A stretch of DNA of 64,000 nucleotides from the NCBI RefSeq assembly GCF_007995245.1, contig NZ_VCBA01000002.1, forward strand, positions 62,001 to 126,000. The letters are read 5' to 3'. The stretch comes from Tateyamaria sp. syn59 (lineage in GTDB: Bacteria; Pseudomonadota; Alphaproteobacteria; Rhodobacterales; Rhodobacteraceae). Under the pieces are notes generated by a model that was given only the letters and a program-made list of their open reading frames with translations, was not told the DNA's origin and did not search any database. The position numbers and the translations under genes were made by a program. Below are positions 37,861 to 47,901 of this stretch, piece after piece (position 1 is the first letter of the stretch; each line of letters opens with the position of its first letter).

Positions 37861-39381
37861 ATGCTGAGCGTTGTGCACAGCGCGCCCTTACAGCCCTGCC
37901 CCAGCCCGTTCAATATGGCGGCCCATGTGCTGGCCCACGCGGATGCGATACCGGACAAGATCGCCGTTTCGGTGGTAGACGGCGCGCGCGCCGACACACT
38001 CAGCTATAGCGCCTTAAAGCGTGCCGTCCTTGGCACCGGCGGCGGATTGCTCGCCACAGGCTGTGTGCCCGGCGATATCGTGCTGCTGCGGCTGGGCAAT
38101 ACCATCGACTTTCCCATCGCCTATCTCGGCGCTCTGGCTGCAGGGCTCGTACCGGTGCCGACCTCTGCGGCGCTGACCGAACCGGAGGTGGCGCAGATCG
38201 TCGCCGATCTGGAGCCCCGGCTGATCCTGCGAGATCCCGATGTCGCCTCCGCGCCCGGTGCGCCGGAAATCGGGCCCGCGACCCTGGCCGCTCTGCGCAG
38301 CCATCCCCCCGCCGACTGGCACATGGGAGATCCCGACCGTCTGGGATACATCATCTACACGTCTGGCACCTCGGGCCAGCCCCGCGCGGTCGCCCATGCC
38401 CACCGCGCCATCTGGGCCCGTCAGATGATGCATGAGGGCTGGTATGGGCTGCGCCCTGACGACAGGCTAATGCATGCAGGCGCCTTCAATTGGACCTATA
38501 CCCTTGGGACGGGGCTGATGGACCCATGGTCAATCGGGGCAACCGCGCTGATCCCCACGCCCGGAACAACACCAGACGCTCTTGGCGATCTCCTATCCCA
38601 GCACTGTGCGACAATTTTCGCCGCCGCACCAGGGGTTTATCGCCAGATGCTCGCGCGCGCCGATATGCCGGACCTGCCCCGCCTCCGCCACGGTCTCAGC
38701 GCCGGGGAAAAACTACCGGACACCACGCTGACCGCGTGGCGCAGCGCCACCGGCACCGACATCTTCGAAGCCTACGGGATGTCGGAATGCTCCACCTTCA
38801 TCTCCTCCAGCCCTGCGCATCCCGCCAAACACGGCGCGCTTGGACAGCCGCAAACCGGGCGGCACATCGCCATCCTGGCCGACGGCGCACCGACGCCGCG
38901 CGGCGCGCCTGGCACCATCGCCGTCCACCGTTCCGACCCCGGCCTGATGCGCGAATACCTGAATGCGCCCGATGAAACCGCTGCCAGGTTTGCAGGCGAC
39001 TGGTTCCTCACAGGCGACATGGGCGTCATGGATGAGGACGGTCAGATCACCTATCTGGGCCGCGACGACGACATGATGAACGCGGGCGGCTACCGCGTGT
39101 CCCCGATCGAGGTCGAAGCGGCGTTGGCCGACGCGCCAGGCATCACCGGGGTGGGCGCCACGCAGATCGAGGTCAAGAAAGGCGTCTACATCATTGCGGC
39201 CTTCTACACAGCGGCGGCCCCACTGGACGAGGACAGCTTGCGTGCCTATGTCGAGCCGAAGCTGGCGCAATACAAACACCCCCGCGCCTATGTTCACGTG
39301 CCGATGCTGCCCGCGGGCGCAAATGGCAAGCTGGTCCGGCGGCGTCTGCCCCTGTTCTGGCCCAAACAAACGAAAGCCTGA
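37861..39381 (+). CDS. AMP-dependent acyl/aryl-CoA ligase
   Basis: 506 residues of the ANL superfamily. GYIIYTSGTSGQPRAVAHAH is the P-loop. FEAYGMSECSTF, WFLTGDMGVMDEDGQITYLG and GRDDDMMNAGGYRVSP are the adenylate and hinge motifs, and the catalytic Lys is in LPAGANGKLVRR. The general plan resembles benzoate- or 2-aminobenzoate-CoA ligases and short-chain acyl-CoA synthetases. The substrate cannot be read from the sequence. The downstream DsbA-family gene starts 2 bases after the stop. Confidence 0.86.
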   Translation: MLSVVHSAPLQPCPSPFNMAAHVLAHADAIPDKIAVSVVDGARADTLSYSALKRAVLGTGGGLLATGCVPGDIVLLRLGNTIDFPIAYLGALAAGLVPVPTSAALTEPEVAQIVADLEPRLILRDPDVASAPGAPEIGPATLAALRSHPPADWHMGDPDRLGYIIYTSGTSGQPRAVAHAHRAIWARQMMHEGWYGLRPDDRLMHAGAFNWTYTLGTGLMDPWSIGATALIPTPGTTPDALGDLLSQHCATIFAAAPGVYRQMLARADMPDLPRLRHGLSAGEKLPDTTLTAWRSATGTDIFEAYGMSECSTFISSSPAHPAKHGALGQPQTGRHIAILADGAPTPRGAPGTIAVHRSDPGLMREYLNAPDETAARFAGDWFLTGDMGVMDEDGQITYLGRDDDMMNAGGYRVSPIEVEAALADAPGITGVGATQIEVKKGVYIIAAFYTAAAPLDEDSLRAYVEPKLAQYKHPRAYVHVPMLPAGANGKLVRRRLPLFWPKQTKA

Positions 39382-39383
39382 CA

Positions 39384-40028
39384 ATGCCAGACCCCATCAA
39401 ACTCGACATCATGTCCGATCCGATCTGCCCTTGGTGTTATATCGGCAAGGCGCATCTGGACCGTGCGCTTGAGGCGAACCCGGACCACCCATTTGTGATT
39501 GAATGGCATCCGTTCCAGCTGAACCCCGACATGCCTGCCGAAGGCATGGACCGCCGCGCGTACCTTGAGGCGAAGTTCGGCGGCAAGGACGGCGCGGTCC
39601 GGGCCTATGCGCCTGTTATCGAAAACGCCGAAAAGGCCGGGCTCAAGATCGACTTCGAAGGGATGGAGCGCACACCCAACACGATGGACGCGCACCGGCT
39701 GATCCACTGGGCCGGGATTGAGGGCAAGCAGACGGCGGCAGTGTCCGCTCTGTTCAAGGCCTACTTCGTTGATGCCCGAGACATCGGCGACCATGAGGTG
39801 CTGGCAGATATCGCGGACAGCATAGCCATGGATGCCAGCGTAGTTCTCCGCCTGCTCGCCTCGGATGCGGACAAAGAGGACATCGCAGCGCGCGACGCGC
39901 ACAGCCGTCAGATGGGAATCGGGTCTGTCCCGACCTTTATCGTCGCCAATCAACACGCCGTGCCGGGTGCTCAGCCGCCCGAGCTCTGGTCAAAGGTCAT
40001 CGAAGAGCTGCGGCAGGGCGCGGCCTAA
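39384..40028 (+). CDS. DsbA/FrnE-family thioredoxin-fold oxidoreductase
   Basis: 214 residues with a CPWC motif at residues ~15-18 (SDPICPWCYIGKAHLDRAL), in the cytoplasm since no signal peptide is present. The Pfam DSBA family includes FrnE-type dithiol oxidoreductases and 2-hydroxychromene-2-carboxylate isomerases. WCYIGK and GIGSVPTFIVANQHAVPGAQ favour the FrnE group. Its coupling to a CoA ligase could indicate aromatic or polyketide-like catabolism, or only a shared transcript. Confidence 0.87.
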   Translation: MPDPIKLDIMSDPICPWCYIGKAHLDRALEANPDHPFVIEWHPFQLNPDMPAEGMDRRAYLEAKFGGKDGAVRAYAPVIENAEKAGLKIDFEGMERTPNTMDAHRLIHWAGIEGKQTAAVSALFKAYFVDARDIGDHEVLADIADSIAMDASVVLRLLASDADKEDIAARDAHSRQMGIGSVPTFIVANQHAVPGAQPPELWSKVIEELRQGAA

Positions 40029-40153
40029 CGCACACAAATGATCACAATTTAACCATTTGGTCGGATTTCAACCTTAAGTCGTTGCCAATCTCAATCTGCA
40101 ACGGCAATGTGCTGCGCAATAGCGTCACTTAGCCGAGCAAAGCCAAGCACACC

Positions 40154-41365
40154 TTGACCGAACCAGAGGGACAAAGACTGGGCAAACCAGAATTCATCGC
40201 CCTCATGGCGATGATGTTTGCGACCATTGCGTTCTCCATTGACGCAATGCTGCCGGCGCTGCCTGCAATCGCGAACGACATCGCACCGGGCGGCGTGGCG
40301 CAAGCTGCGCTGGTGATGACCTTTTTCGTCATCGGCATGGGGGCTGGTACGTTTTTTACCGGTCCGCTGTCGGATGCCATAGGTCGCAAGCCCGTCGTCT
40401 ACCTGGGTCTCGCCGTCTATGCGGTAGGTGCCGTGCTGAGCTGGTTGGCGCCCACGCTCGAATTGATGCTCGCCGCGCGCGTGTTGCAGGGTCTGGGTGC
40501 GGCTGGGCCGCGTGTCGTGTCTGCTGCGATCATCCGTGACCTCTATTCCGGGCGGGCCATGGCCAGCATCCTGTCGCTGACGATGATGGTGTTCCTGCTG
40601 GTGCCTGCCATTGCGCCACTTCTGGGCAAAATCATCATGGACGCCGCCGGATGGCGCGCCATCTTCCCGGCCTTCCTGATCTTTGCACTGGTTTTGTTGG
40701 TCTGGTTTGGCGTCCGCGTGTCCGAAACACTGCCAAGGCAACACCGTCGCCCCCTGCGCTGGCCGCTGATGGTCGACGCCGTGCGCCAGATGTTCGCCAA
40801 CCGGACGGTTCGGCTGTCGATCTATGTGCAGACCTTGATGCTGATGATCCTGTTTTCGATCCTGACAATGGTCCAGCCGATCTTCGAAGTCTCGTTTGAC
40901 CGGGCTGAAACCTTCCCGATGTGGTTTGGCGCGATTGCACTGGCGTCGGGCATTTCCAGCCTGCTCAATGCCGCTATCGTTGGGCGGTTCGGCATGCGCA
41001 GACTGGTGACATGGGCGCTCACAGCGCAGGTTGTCATCTCGACCGTTTTCGTGATGTGGATGGTCGCTGATATGCCGGGATTGTTCTGGTTCTACATCTT
41101 CTGGCAGTGGGGCGTTATGTTCCAAGGCGGGCTTACGGTGGCGAACCTGAACGCTATCGCGATGGAGCCGATGGGCCACATCGCAGGCATGGCCGCTTCC
41201 GTCATTGGTGCCGTGTCGACTGTGCTGGGCGCCGCCCTCGCCTCGCCCATCGGGCTGATGTTTGACGGCACGCCGATGGCGCTTGTCGCGACAGTGCTGA
41301 TTGCCTGCATCATCGCATCCGTGCTCATGCAACAGATGCGCCGCGCGGAAGAGGCCGTGGCCTAG
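40154..41365 (+). CDS. Bcr/CflA-type MFS efflux transporter
   Basis: 403 residues and twelve predicted membrane helices. FSIDAMLPALPAIANDI is the typical Bcr/CflA first helix. GPLSDAIGRKPVVYLGL is MFS motif A, and RVLQGLGAAGPRVVSAAIIRD is motif C-like for drug/H+ antiporters. The start is probably the TTG at 40154; an ATG at 40205 would truncate helix 1. It is preceded by a 125-base gap holding an inverted repeat CGTTGC-N12-GCAACG. The stop codon overlaps the mfd stop (CTAG). Confidence 0.88.
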   Translation: MTEPEGQRLGKPEFIALMAMMFATIAFSIDAMLPALPAIANDIAPGGVAQAALVMTFFVIGMGAGTFFTGPLSDAIGRKPVVYLGLAVYAVGAVLSWLAPTLELMLAARVLQGLGAAGPRVVSAAIIRDLYSGRAMASILSLTMMVFLLVPAIAPLLGKIIMDAAGWRAIFPAFLIFALVLLVWFGVRVSETLPRQHRRPLRWPLMVDAVRQMFANRTVRLSIYVQTLMLMILFSILTMVQPIFEVSFDRAETFPMWFGAIALASGISSLLNAAIVGRFGMRRLVTWALTAQVVISTVFVMWMVADMPGLFWFYIFWQWGVMFQGGLTVANLNAIAMEPMGHIAGMAASVIGAVSTVLGAALASPIGLMFDGTPMALVATVLIACIIASVLMQQMRRAEEAVA

Positions 41366-44300
41366 CCCACCTGCGCCTTTGCCCTTTTCTTCTGCGCGAC
41401 TACCTTCTCTGCCAGATCGCGCGCAATCGCGAACGCGCCTTTGATCTTGTCGCTGTCCTTGGCCCAATCCCGGCGCACGACGATCTTGTTGTCCTTGACC
41501 TTGGCCATGCCGCGCTGATCCTGGATGAATTCGACCAGACCCTGCGGCGAGGCAAACTTATCATTGTGGAATTGAAGCGTCGCGCCCTTTGGCCCGCCAT
41601 CCAGCTTCGCGATCCCGGCCCGCTTGCACATCGCCTTGATGCGCACGACCAGCATCAGCGTGTTCACCTCCTTGGGCAACTTGCCAAACCGGTCGATCAA
41701 CTCAGCCGCAAAGCCCTCCAGCTCCACCTTCGTGCTCAATTCCGACAGACGCCGGTACAGACCCAGCCGCACGTCCAGATCGGGCACGTAATCTTCCGGG
41801 ATCAGCACCGGCACACCCAGATTGATCTGCGGCGCCCACTGACCGTCATCGTCCGTGAGGCCTTCCATCTCGCCCGCCTTGATCTTGCCAATCGCCTCTT
41901 CGAGCATCGATTGGTAGAGCTCAAAGCCCACATCCCGCATCTGACCCGACTGCTCTTCGCCCAGCAAGTTCCCGGCCCCGCGAATGTCCAGATCCTGCGA
42001 CGCCAGCGTAAACCCAGCCCCCAGCGTATCGAGCGAACCGAGCACACGCAGCCGCTTCTCCGCCGTCGTGGTCAGCTTGGCGCGCGGCTTCGTCGTCAGA
42101 TAGGCATACGCCCGCGTCTTCGACCGCCCCACACGCCCCCGTATCTGGTAAAGCTGCGCCAGACCAAACATATCAGCCCGATGCACGACCATCGTGTTCG
42201 CCGTCGGAATATCCAGACCACTTTCCACAATGGTCGTCGCCAATAGCACATCGAACTTGCCGTCATAAAAGGCGTTCATGCGGTCATCCAACTCACCCGC
42301 CGCCATCTGCCCATGGGCCACGACATAAGTCAGCTCCGGCAACTGCTCCTTCAGGAACTCCTCGATCTCCGGCAGGTCGCTGATGCGCGGCACGACATAA
42401 AAACTCTGCCCACCACGATAATGCTCGCGCAACAAAGCCTCGCGAATAGTCACCGCATCAAATTCGGACACATATGTCCGGATCGCCAACCGATCCACGG
42501 GCGGTGTGCCGATGATCGACAGATCGCGCACGCCCGTCAGGCTCAATTGCAAAGTCCGCGGAATGGGGGTCGCCGTCAGCGTCAGCACATGCACGTCCGA
42601 CCGCATCTGCTTCAGACGCTCCTTGTGGCCCACACCAAACTTCTGTTCCTCATCAATCACAAGCAAGCCGAGGTTCTGAAACCGTACGCCCTTGGCCAGC
42701 AGCGCATGGGTGCCCACAACAATATCCGCCGTCCCCCTCGCCATGCCATCGCGCGCGGACGCCGCCTCCTTCGCGCTGACAAAACGGCTGAGTTGCCGCA
42801 CCTCGATGGGAAAGCCACGGAACCGCTCGGCAAAACTCTTGTAATGCTGCCGCGCAAGCAAGGTCGTGGGCGCAATGACCGCCACCTGCACGCCCGACAT
42901 CGCCGCAACAAAGGCCGCGCGCATCGCCACCTCGGTCTTGCCGAAACCCACATCGCCACAAATCAGCCGGTCCATCGGCTGACCCGCGGTCAGATCCTCC
43001 ATAACGGCGGCAATGGCGTTCAACTGATCATCGGTCTCCTGATACGGGAACCGCGCGGCAAAGGCGTCCCACATCCCCGGCGGCGGCTCCAGAATGGGCG
43101 CCTTGCGCAAGGCACGCTCCGCCGCGATACGGATCAACCGATCCGCCATCTCGCGAATGCGCTCTTTCAGCTTGGCTTTCTTGGCCTGCCACGCACCACC
43201 GCCCAACCGATCGAGCAAGCCCTCTTCATGGCCATACTTCGACAGCAGCTCGATATTCTCGACCGGCAGGTACAGCTTCGACCGTTCCGCATATTCCAGC
43301 AGCAGGCACTCGTGGGCTGCACCGGCAGCGGTGACCACCTCCATCCCCTGATACCGGCCAATCCCGTGATCCACATGAACCACCAGATCGCCCGGAGACA
43401 GCGACTGCGTCTCGGTCAGAAAGTTTTCAGCCCGGCGCTTCTTCTTCGGCTGACGGATCAACCGATCCCCCAATACGTCCTGCTCGGAAATCACCGTCAG
43501 GCCCGGCGCTTCAAACCCGTGTTCCAGCGCCCAGACCGCCAGATGCAGACCCCGTTTGCCGATGCGGGTCGCGTTCGGGATCGGAATGACCTCGGCCAAC
43601 CCCTCATCCTCAATCAGCCCCGTCAGCCGCTCGCGCGCACCTTCTGAATAGCTGGCGATGACAACCGGCCCACTCGCCATCTTCGCTTTAACATGCGACG
43701 CCAAAGCACCGAAAAGGCTTATGGATTCCTGTTGTCGTTCGGGCGAAAAATTGCGCCCGATCCGCCCGCCCGCATCGGTGACACCCAGCCCGGTCGCCTG
43801 CGGCAACTGGGCAAGGGACAGCACGCGGAACCCGGCCACGGCAGCCTCCCACGCGGCATCGTCCAGATACAGACCTTGCGGCTTCGCCGGCTTGTACACC
43901 GTGTCCATCTTGGACCGATTTTCCATGGCGAGCCGCCGGGTTTCATACTGGTCTTCAATGCTCTCCCACCGCGCCAGCCGCGCAGGTGTGACCTGATCAT
44001 CCAGCGTGATCGTTGCACCGGGCAAATAGTCAAACAGCGTATCAAGCCCATCATGGAACAACGGCAACCAGTGCTCGGCCCCCTGGTGCTTGCGCCCCGC
44101 ACTCACTGCCTCATACAGCGGATCATCCGTGCCCGCCGCGCCAAACTCCAACCGGTAATTCTGCCGAAACCGCGTGATCGCCGCCTCGTCCAAAATAACC
44201 TCGGACACGGGCGCCAGTTCGATCACATCCAGCTTCTCGGTCGTCCGCTGGGTCGCAGGATCAAACCGCCGCGCGCCGTCCAGCACATCGCCAAACAGAT

Positions 44301-44823
44301 CGAGGCGCACCGGGCCCAGATCACCGGGGGGGTAGATGTCGATGATCCCGCCGCGAATGGCGTAATCCCCAGGCTCCATCACTGTCGGGCTTTGCACAAA
44401 CCCCATGCGCACTAGGAAATTGCGCAAGCCCGCCTCGTCCACCCTGTTGCCCACGGTGGCCGAAAACGCGGCCTCCCGCAGCAGCGCCCGCGCCGGAACG
44501 CGCTGCGTCGCTGCATTCAGCGTGGTCAGCAGCACGAACTGTTCGGGCATCCCATGCACGAGTGCCGCCAGCGTTGCCATCCGCTGGGCCGAGATGTCGG
44601 CATTGGGCGAGACGCGATCGTATGGCAGGCAATCCCAGCCCGGAAACACGAGAACCGGCATGTCCGGCGCGAAAAACCGCAAGGCGGCCTGCATCGCCGC
44701 CAGCCGTTTGTCATCACGGGCCACGTGGCAGACGGCGCTGCCCTTGGCGATCTCGTCAAGGATCAGGCGGGCGTCAAACCCTTCGGGCGCGCCGGATACG
44801 GTGATGTGTTGGGCGTTCGGCAT
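41362..44823 (-). CDS. mfd: Transcription-repair coupling factor
   Basis: 1153 residues, full length. It displaces stalled RNA polymerase and recruits UvrA. The UvrB-like N-terminal domain (VLVFPGWDCLPYDRVSPNAD) is followed by the RNA-polymerase-interacting domain (GDLVVHVDHGIGRYQGM). The RecG-like motor has Walker A CGDVGFGKTEVAMRAAF and the DEEQKFGVGHKERLK box. The C-terminal TRCF domain follows (PVLIPEDYVPDLDVRLGLYR). Convergent with the MFS gene. Confidence 0.97.
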   Translation of the reverse strand: MPNAQHITVSGAPEGFDARLILDEIAKGSAVCHVARDDKRLAAMQAALRFFAPDMPVLVFPGWDCLPYDRVSPNADISAQRMATLAALVHGMPEQFVLLTTLNAATQRVPARALLREAAFSATVGNRVDEAGLRNFLVRMGFVQSPTVMEPGDYAIRGGIIDIYPPGDLGPVRLDLFGDVLDGARRFDPATQRTTEKLDVIELAPVSEVILDEAAITRFRQNYRLEFGAAGTDDPLYEAVSAGRKHQGAEHWLPLFHDGLDTLFDYLPGATITLDDQVTPARLARWESIEDQYETRRLAMENRSKMDTVYKPAKPQGLYLDDAAWEAAVAGFRVLSLAQLPQATGLGVTDAGGRIGRNFSPERQQESISLFGALASHVKAKMASGPVVIASYSEGARERLTGLIEDEGLAEVIPIPNATRIGKRGLHLAVWALEHGFEAPGLTVISEQDVLGDRLIRQPKKKRRAENFLTETQSLSPGDLVVHVDHGIGRYQGMEVVTAAGAAHECLLLEYAERSKLYLPVENIELLSKYGHEEGLLDRLGGGAWQAKKAKLKERIREMADRLIRIAAERALRKAPILEPPPGMWDAFAARFPYQETDDQLNAIAAVMEDLTAGQPMDRLICGDVGFGKTEVAMRAAFVAAMSGVQVAVIAPTTLLARQHYKSFAERFRGFPIEVRQLSRFVSAKEAASARDGMARGTADIVVGTHALLAKGVRFQNLGLLVIDEEQKFGVGHKERLKQMRSDVHVLTLTATPIPRTLQLSLTGVRDLSIIGTPPVDRLAIRTYVSEFDAVTIREALLREHYRGGQSFYVVPRISDLPEIEEFLKEQLPELTYVVAHGQMAAGELDDRMNAFYDGKFDVLLATTIVESGLDIPTANTMVVHRADMFGLAQLYQIRGRVGRSKTRAYAYLTTKPRAKLTTTAEKRLRVLGSLDTLGAGFTLASQDLDIRGAGNLLGEEQSGQMRDVGFELYQSMLEEAIGKIKAGEMEGLTDDDGQWAPQINLGVPVLIPEDYVPDLDVRLGLYRRLSELSTKVELEGFAAELIDRFGKLPKEVNTLMLVVRIKAMCKRAGIAKLDGGPKGATLQFHNDKFASPQGLVEFIQDQRGMAKVKDNKIVVRRDWAKDSDKIKGAFAIARDLAEKVVAQKKRAKAQVG

Positions 44824-44880
44824 AGATCAGCAGATGTTCGGGAACCAAGGACGCGTAACTTGGCCCTTTCGCCCCGACTG

Positions 44881-45408
44881 TCAACCGGCGAAGGGTCCGA
44901 CAGCGAGGTTTTGGTACATCCCCCACAGCGCAGTGACAAAGATCGACACCATCCCGATGGCCTGCACAATGGTGCGGTGCCGGGTCAGGCGGCGCCACAG
45001 CGCCTCTCCGGTGGCGTCCTCGTCCCGGATCAGCCGCGCCGTGGACAGGTTCAGCACACCCACGATGCTCATAGGAAAGCCCAACAGGAACACAGCCTGC
45101 GCAAATTCGACCCCATAGACAAAGCCCAGCAGGATCAGCCCGGTCATCAGGAAACAGCCGATGCCCAGCAGCCAAAGCCCCGACACCGCGCCGATAAACA
45201 GCAACCGGTTCGTGTTGATGCGGATCAGGTCCTCAAGGTCCTCCGCCGCCTGCCCTCCATGCCGTCGCGCCCGCGCCACCATGTCATAGGGCACACCCAG
45301 CACCCAATGGCTGGCCGTCGACCACACCACGGCGAGCGCAATCCAGAACCACAAGTTCGAGAACGAGCGCATGTCGATCAGCTCGAAAATGGTGTCGTAC
45401 CAGTCCAC
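44881..45408 (-). CDS. Four-helix membrane protein of unknown function
   Basis: 175 residues with four predicted membrane helices: ~18-36 (NLWFWIALAVVWSTASHWV), ~69-90, ~94-115 and ~148-168. Between helices 1 and 2 lies YDMVARARRHGGQAAEDLEDLIRIN, probably cytoplasmic. Roseobacter relatives are sometimes labelled 'component of SufBCD complex'; nothing here supports an Fe-S role. It lies 57 bases upstream of mfd on the mfd strand and may share a transcript with it. Confidence 0.78.
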   Translation of the reverse strand: MDWYDTIFELIDMRSFSNLWFWIALAVVWSTASHWVLGVPYDMVARARRHGGQAAEDLEDLIRINTNRLLFIGAVSGLWLLGIGCFLMTGLILLGFVYGVEFAQAVFLLGFPMSIVGVLNLSTARLIRDEDATGEALWRRLTRHRTIVQAIGMVSIFVTALWGMYQNLAVGPFAG

Positions 45409-45554
45409 GCCTGTCCTGTCGCCCGTCCGCGGGGTCGTCTTGCCTCGGTTGGCGCCCCTCTTAGCGCGCGCACATCGCAGTGCCTAGACACCTCCTACCG
45501 AAAAAAATTAGCGTCAACATGTGCAGCACGCAAAACACGATGGAACCGACGACC

Positions 45555-46849
<1,295 letters not shown>

Positions 46850-46867
46850 ACGCCGAGGGCTCCGCCC

Positions 46868-46916
46868 ATTCGCAGGCGAAACGCCGCCCCACGGCGTTTC
46901 CGGGAAGCCTGCGAAT
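46868..46916 (+). repeat. Long hairpin after hemB
   Basis: ATTCGCAGGC pairs with GCCTGCGAAT (10 bp) and inside it GAAACGCCG pairs with CGGCGTTTC (9 bp), with a small asymmetric internal loop of 6 bases. It starts 19 bases after the hemB stop. No U tract follows directly, so it may be a 3' stabiliser or part of a composite terminator. Confidence 0.55.
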
Positions 46917-46968
46917 TCCCTGTTTCAAAAAAATCCCGGGGGAGGCGCAGCCGGGGGCAGAGCCCCCA
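46916..46968 (-). repeat. Dispersed 3'-flanking repeat, copy 3
   Basis: On the minus strand: GGGGGCTCTGCCCCC (a hairpin), then a spacer with GCCTCCCCCGGGATTTTTTT and GAAACAGGGAA. The tail shares 22 identical bases with 26740-26761. It lies head-on to hemB, so it cannot be simply a hemB 3' element. Confidence 0.6.
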
Positions 46969-47091
46969 AAAACCACGGCAGAAACCCGCGCAGCCCATCC
47001 TCCATAGTGACAGATCGCCCCAATCGGCGTATATCTGCCCACGAGGCCCGGAGAAACCGGGCACAAACAAGAGCAACACAGGCGGTTCAAA

Positions 47092-47658
47092 ATGAAATCG
47101 AACGGAATCTCGCGGCGTGCCTTCGCCGCAGGGGCGCTTGCTGGCACGGGGCTGCTGGCAGCATGTGGGAATGGCGTGGGCAGCAGCGGCGGGTCCGTGA
47201 TCGACGCGCGCGTCGATGCCACGCTGGACGAGATGTTTCGCAGCTACCCCAACACGGTGCAGCTCGCCGAAAAGGCAAATGGCATGCTCATCATGCCGCT
47301 GGTGACCGAAGCCGGGTTCGTCTTCGGTGGCTCCTACGGGCGCGGTGCCCTGCGGGTCAACAACGTCACGGTTGACTACTATTCCGTGGTCAAGGGCTCC
47401 GGCGGTCTGCAAATTGGTGCCCAGCAATCGGCCCATGTCCTGTTCTTCATGACCGAAGAAGCACTGAGCGAGTTCCGCCGCAGCCCCGGTTGGGCCGCAG
47501 GGGCGGACCTGGAATATGTCGTGTCGGGCGAAGGCGACAGCGTGGCAGCGGACACCACAACGGCCCTGTCGCCAGTCTTGGCAGCGGTTTTCGCCCGCGC
47601 GGGCTTGCGCATCGGCGCAACGCTCGAAGGGACGAAGTACACCCGCATCATTCCCTAG
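47092..47658 (+). CDS. SYLF/YSC84-domain lipoprotein
   Basis: 188 residues. The N terminus combines a twin arginine (ISRRAFAAGALAG) with a lipobox (LLAAC, Cys about residue 21), suggesting a Tat-exported or Sec-exported lipoprotein. The rest is the SYLF (DUF500) domain: EKANGMLIMPLVTEAGFVFG, GALRVNNVTVDYYSVVKGSG and GGLQIGAQQSAHVLFFMTE. In eukaryotes the domain binds phosphoinositides; in bacteria its role is unclear but probably membrane-associated. It is followed by a 9-bp perfect hairpin. Confidence 0.87.
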   Translation: MKSNGISRRAFAAGALAGTGLLAACGNGVGSSGGSVIDARVDATLDEMFRSYPNTVQLAEKANGMLIMPLVTEAGFVFGGSYGRGALRVNNVTVDYYSVVKGSGGLQIGAQQSAHVLFFMTEEALSEFRRSPGWAAGADLEYVVSGEGDSVAADTTTALSPVLAAVFARAGLRIGATLEGTKYTRIIP

Positions 47659-47695
47659 TGCGGCTGCGCAGGCAGACGCACGAAGTGGCAAAGGT

Positions 47696-47716
47696 AGCTT
47701 TTTCAAAGAAAAAGCT
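47696..47716 (+). terminator. Hairpin after the SYLF gene
   Basis: AGCTTTTTC-AAA-GAAAAAGCT, a perfect 9-bp stem extendable to 12 with one G-T pair (GGT.../...GCC). It begins 38 bases after the stop. It has no U tract, so terminator function is uncertain. Confidence 0.45.
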
Positions 47717-47839
47717 GCCAGCCACACCGTGGAGCACCTGGGCGCAGCACGAGAACGGCTGCGCATTTAGGCGCGCTGCGGAAAGACAGCCATTTCCCAC
47801 AAAAGCTATCAGCCACGCCCCAAAGCACCTGGGCGCAAC
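47710..47839 (+). repeat. Imperfect direct repeat, 91-base period
   Basis: 39-base units at 47710-47748 and 47801-47839 match at about 31 positions, both containing AGCACCTGGGCGCA. No ORF of interest spans them. They may be remnants of a duplicated non-coding element. Confidence 0.5.
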
Positions 47840-47848
47840 CCCAAATGG

Positions 47849-47895
47849 GTCGGTGGGCGGGCGCCTTTGCGCAGCAAACAGAGCCGCCCACCGAC
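47849..47895 (-). terminator. Large hairpin after the beta-hydroxyacid dehydrogenase gene
   Basis: GTCGGTGGGCGG (47849-47860) pairs exactly with CCGCCCACCGAC (47884-47895), a 12-bp stem, with a small inner GCGC/GCGC hairpin in the loop. It begins 6 bases after the stop of the leftward gene. No U run, so Rho-independent termination is uncertain. Confidence 0.5.
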
Positions 47896-47901
47896 AAAAC
47901 C

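Noticed and set aside
40091-41467. Minus-strand 458-residue frame opposite the MFS transporter
   Set aside because: Arg/His/Gln-rich and antisense to twelve clear membrane helices.
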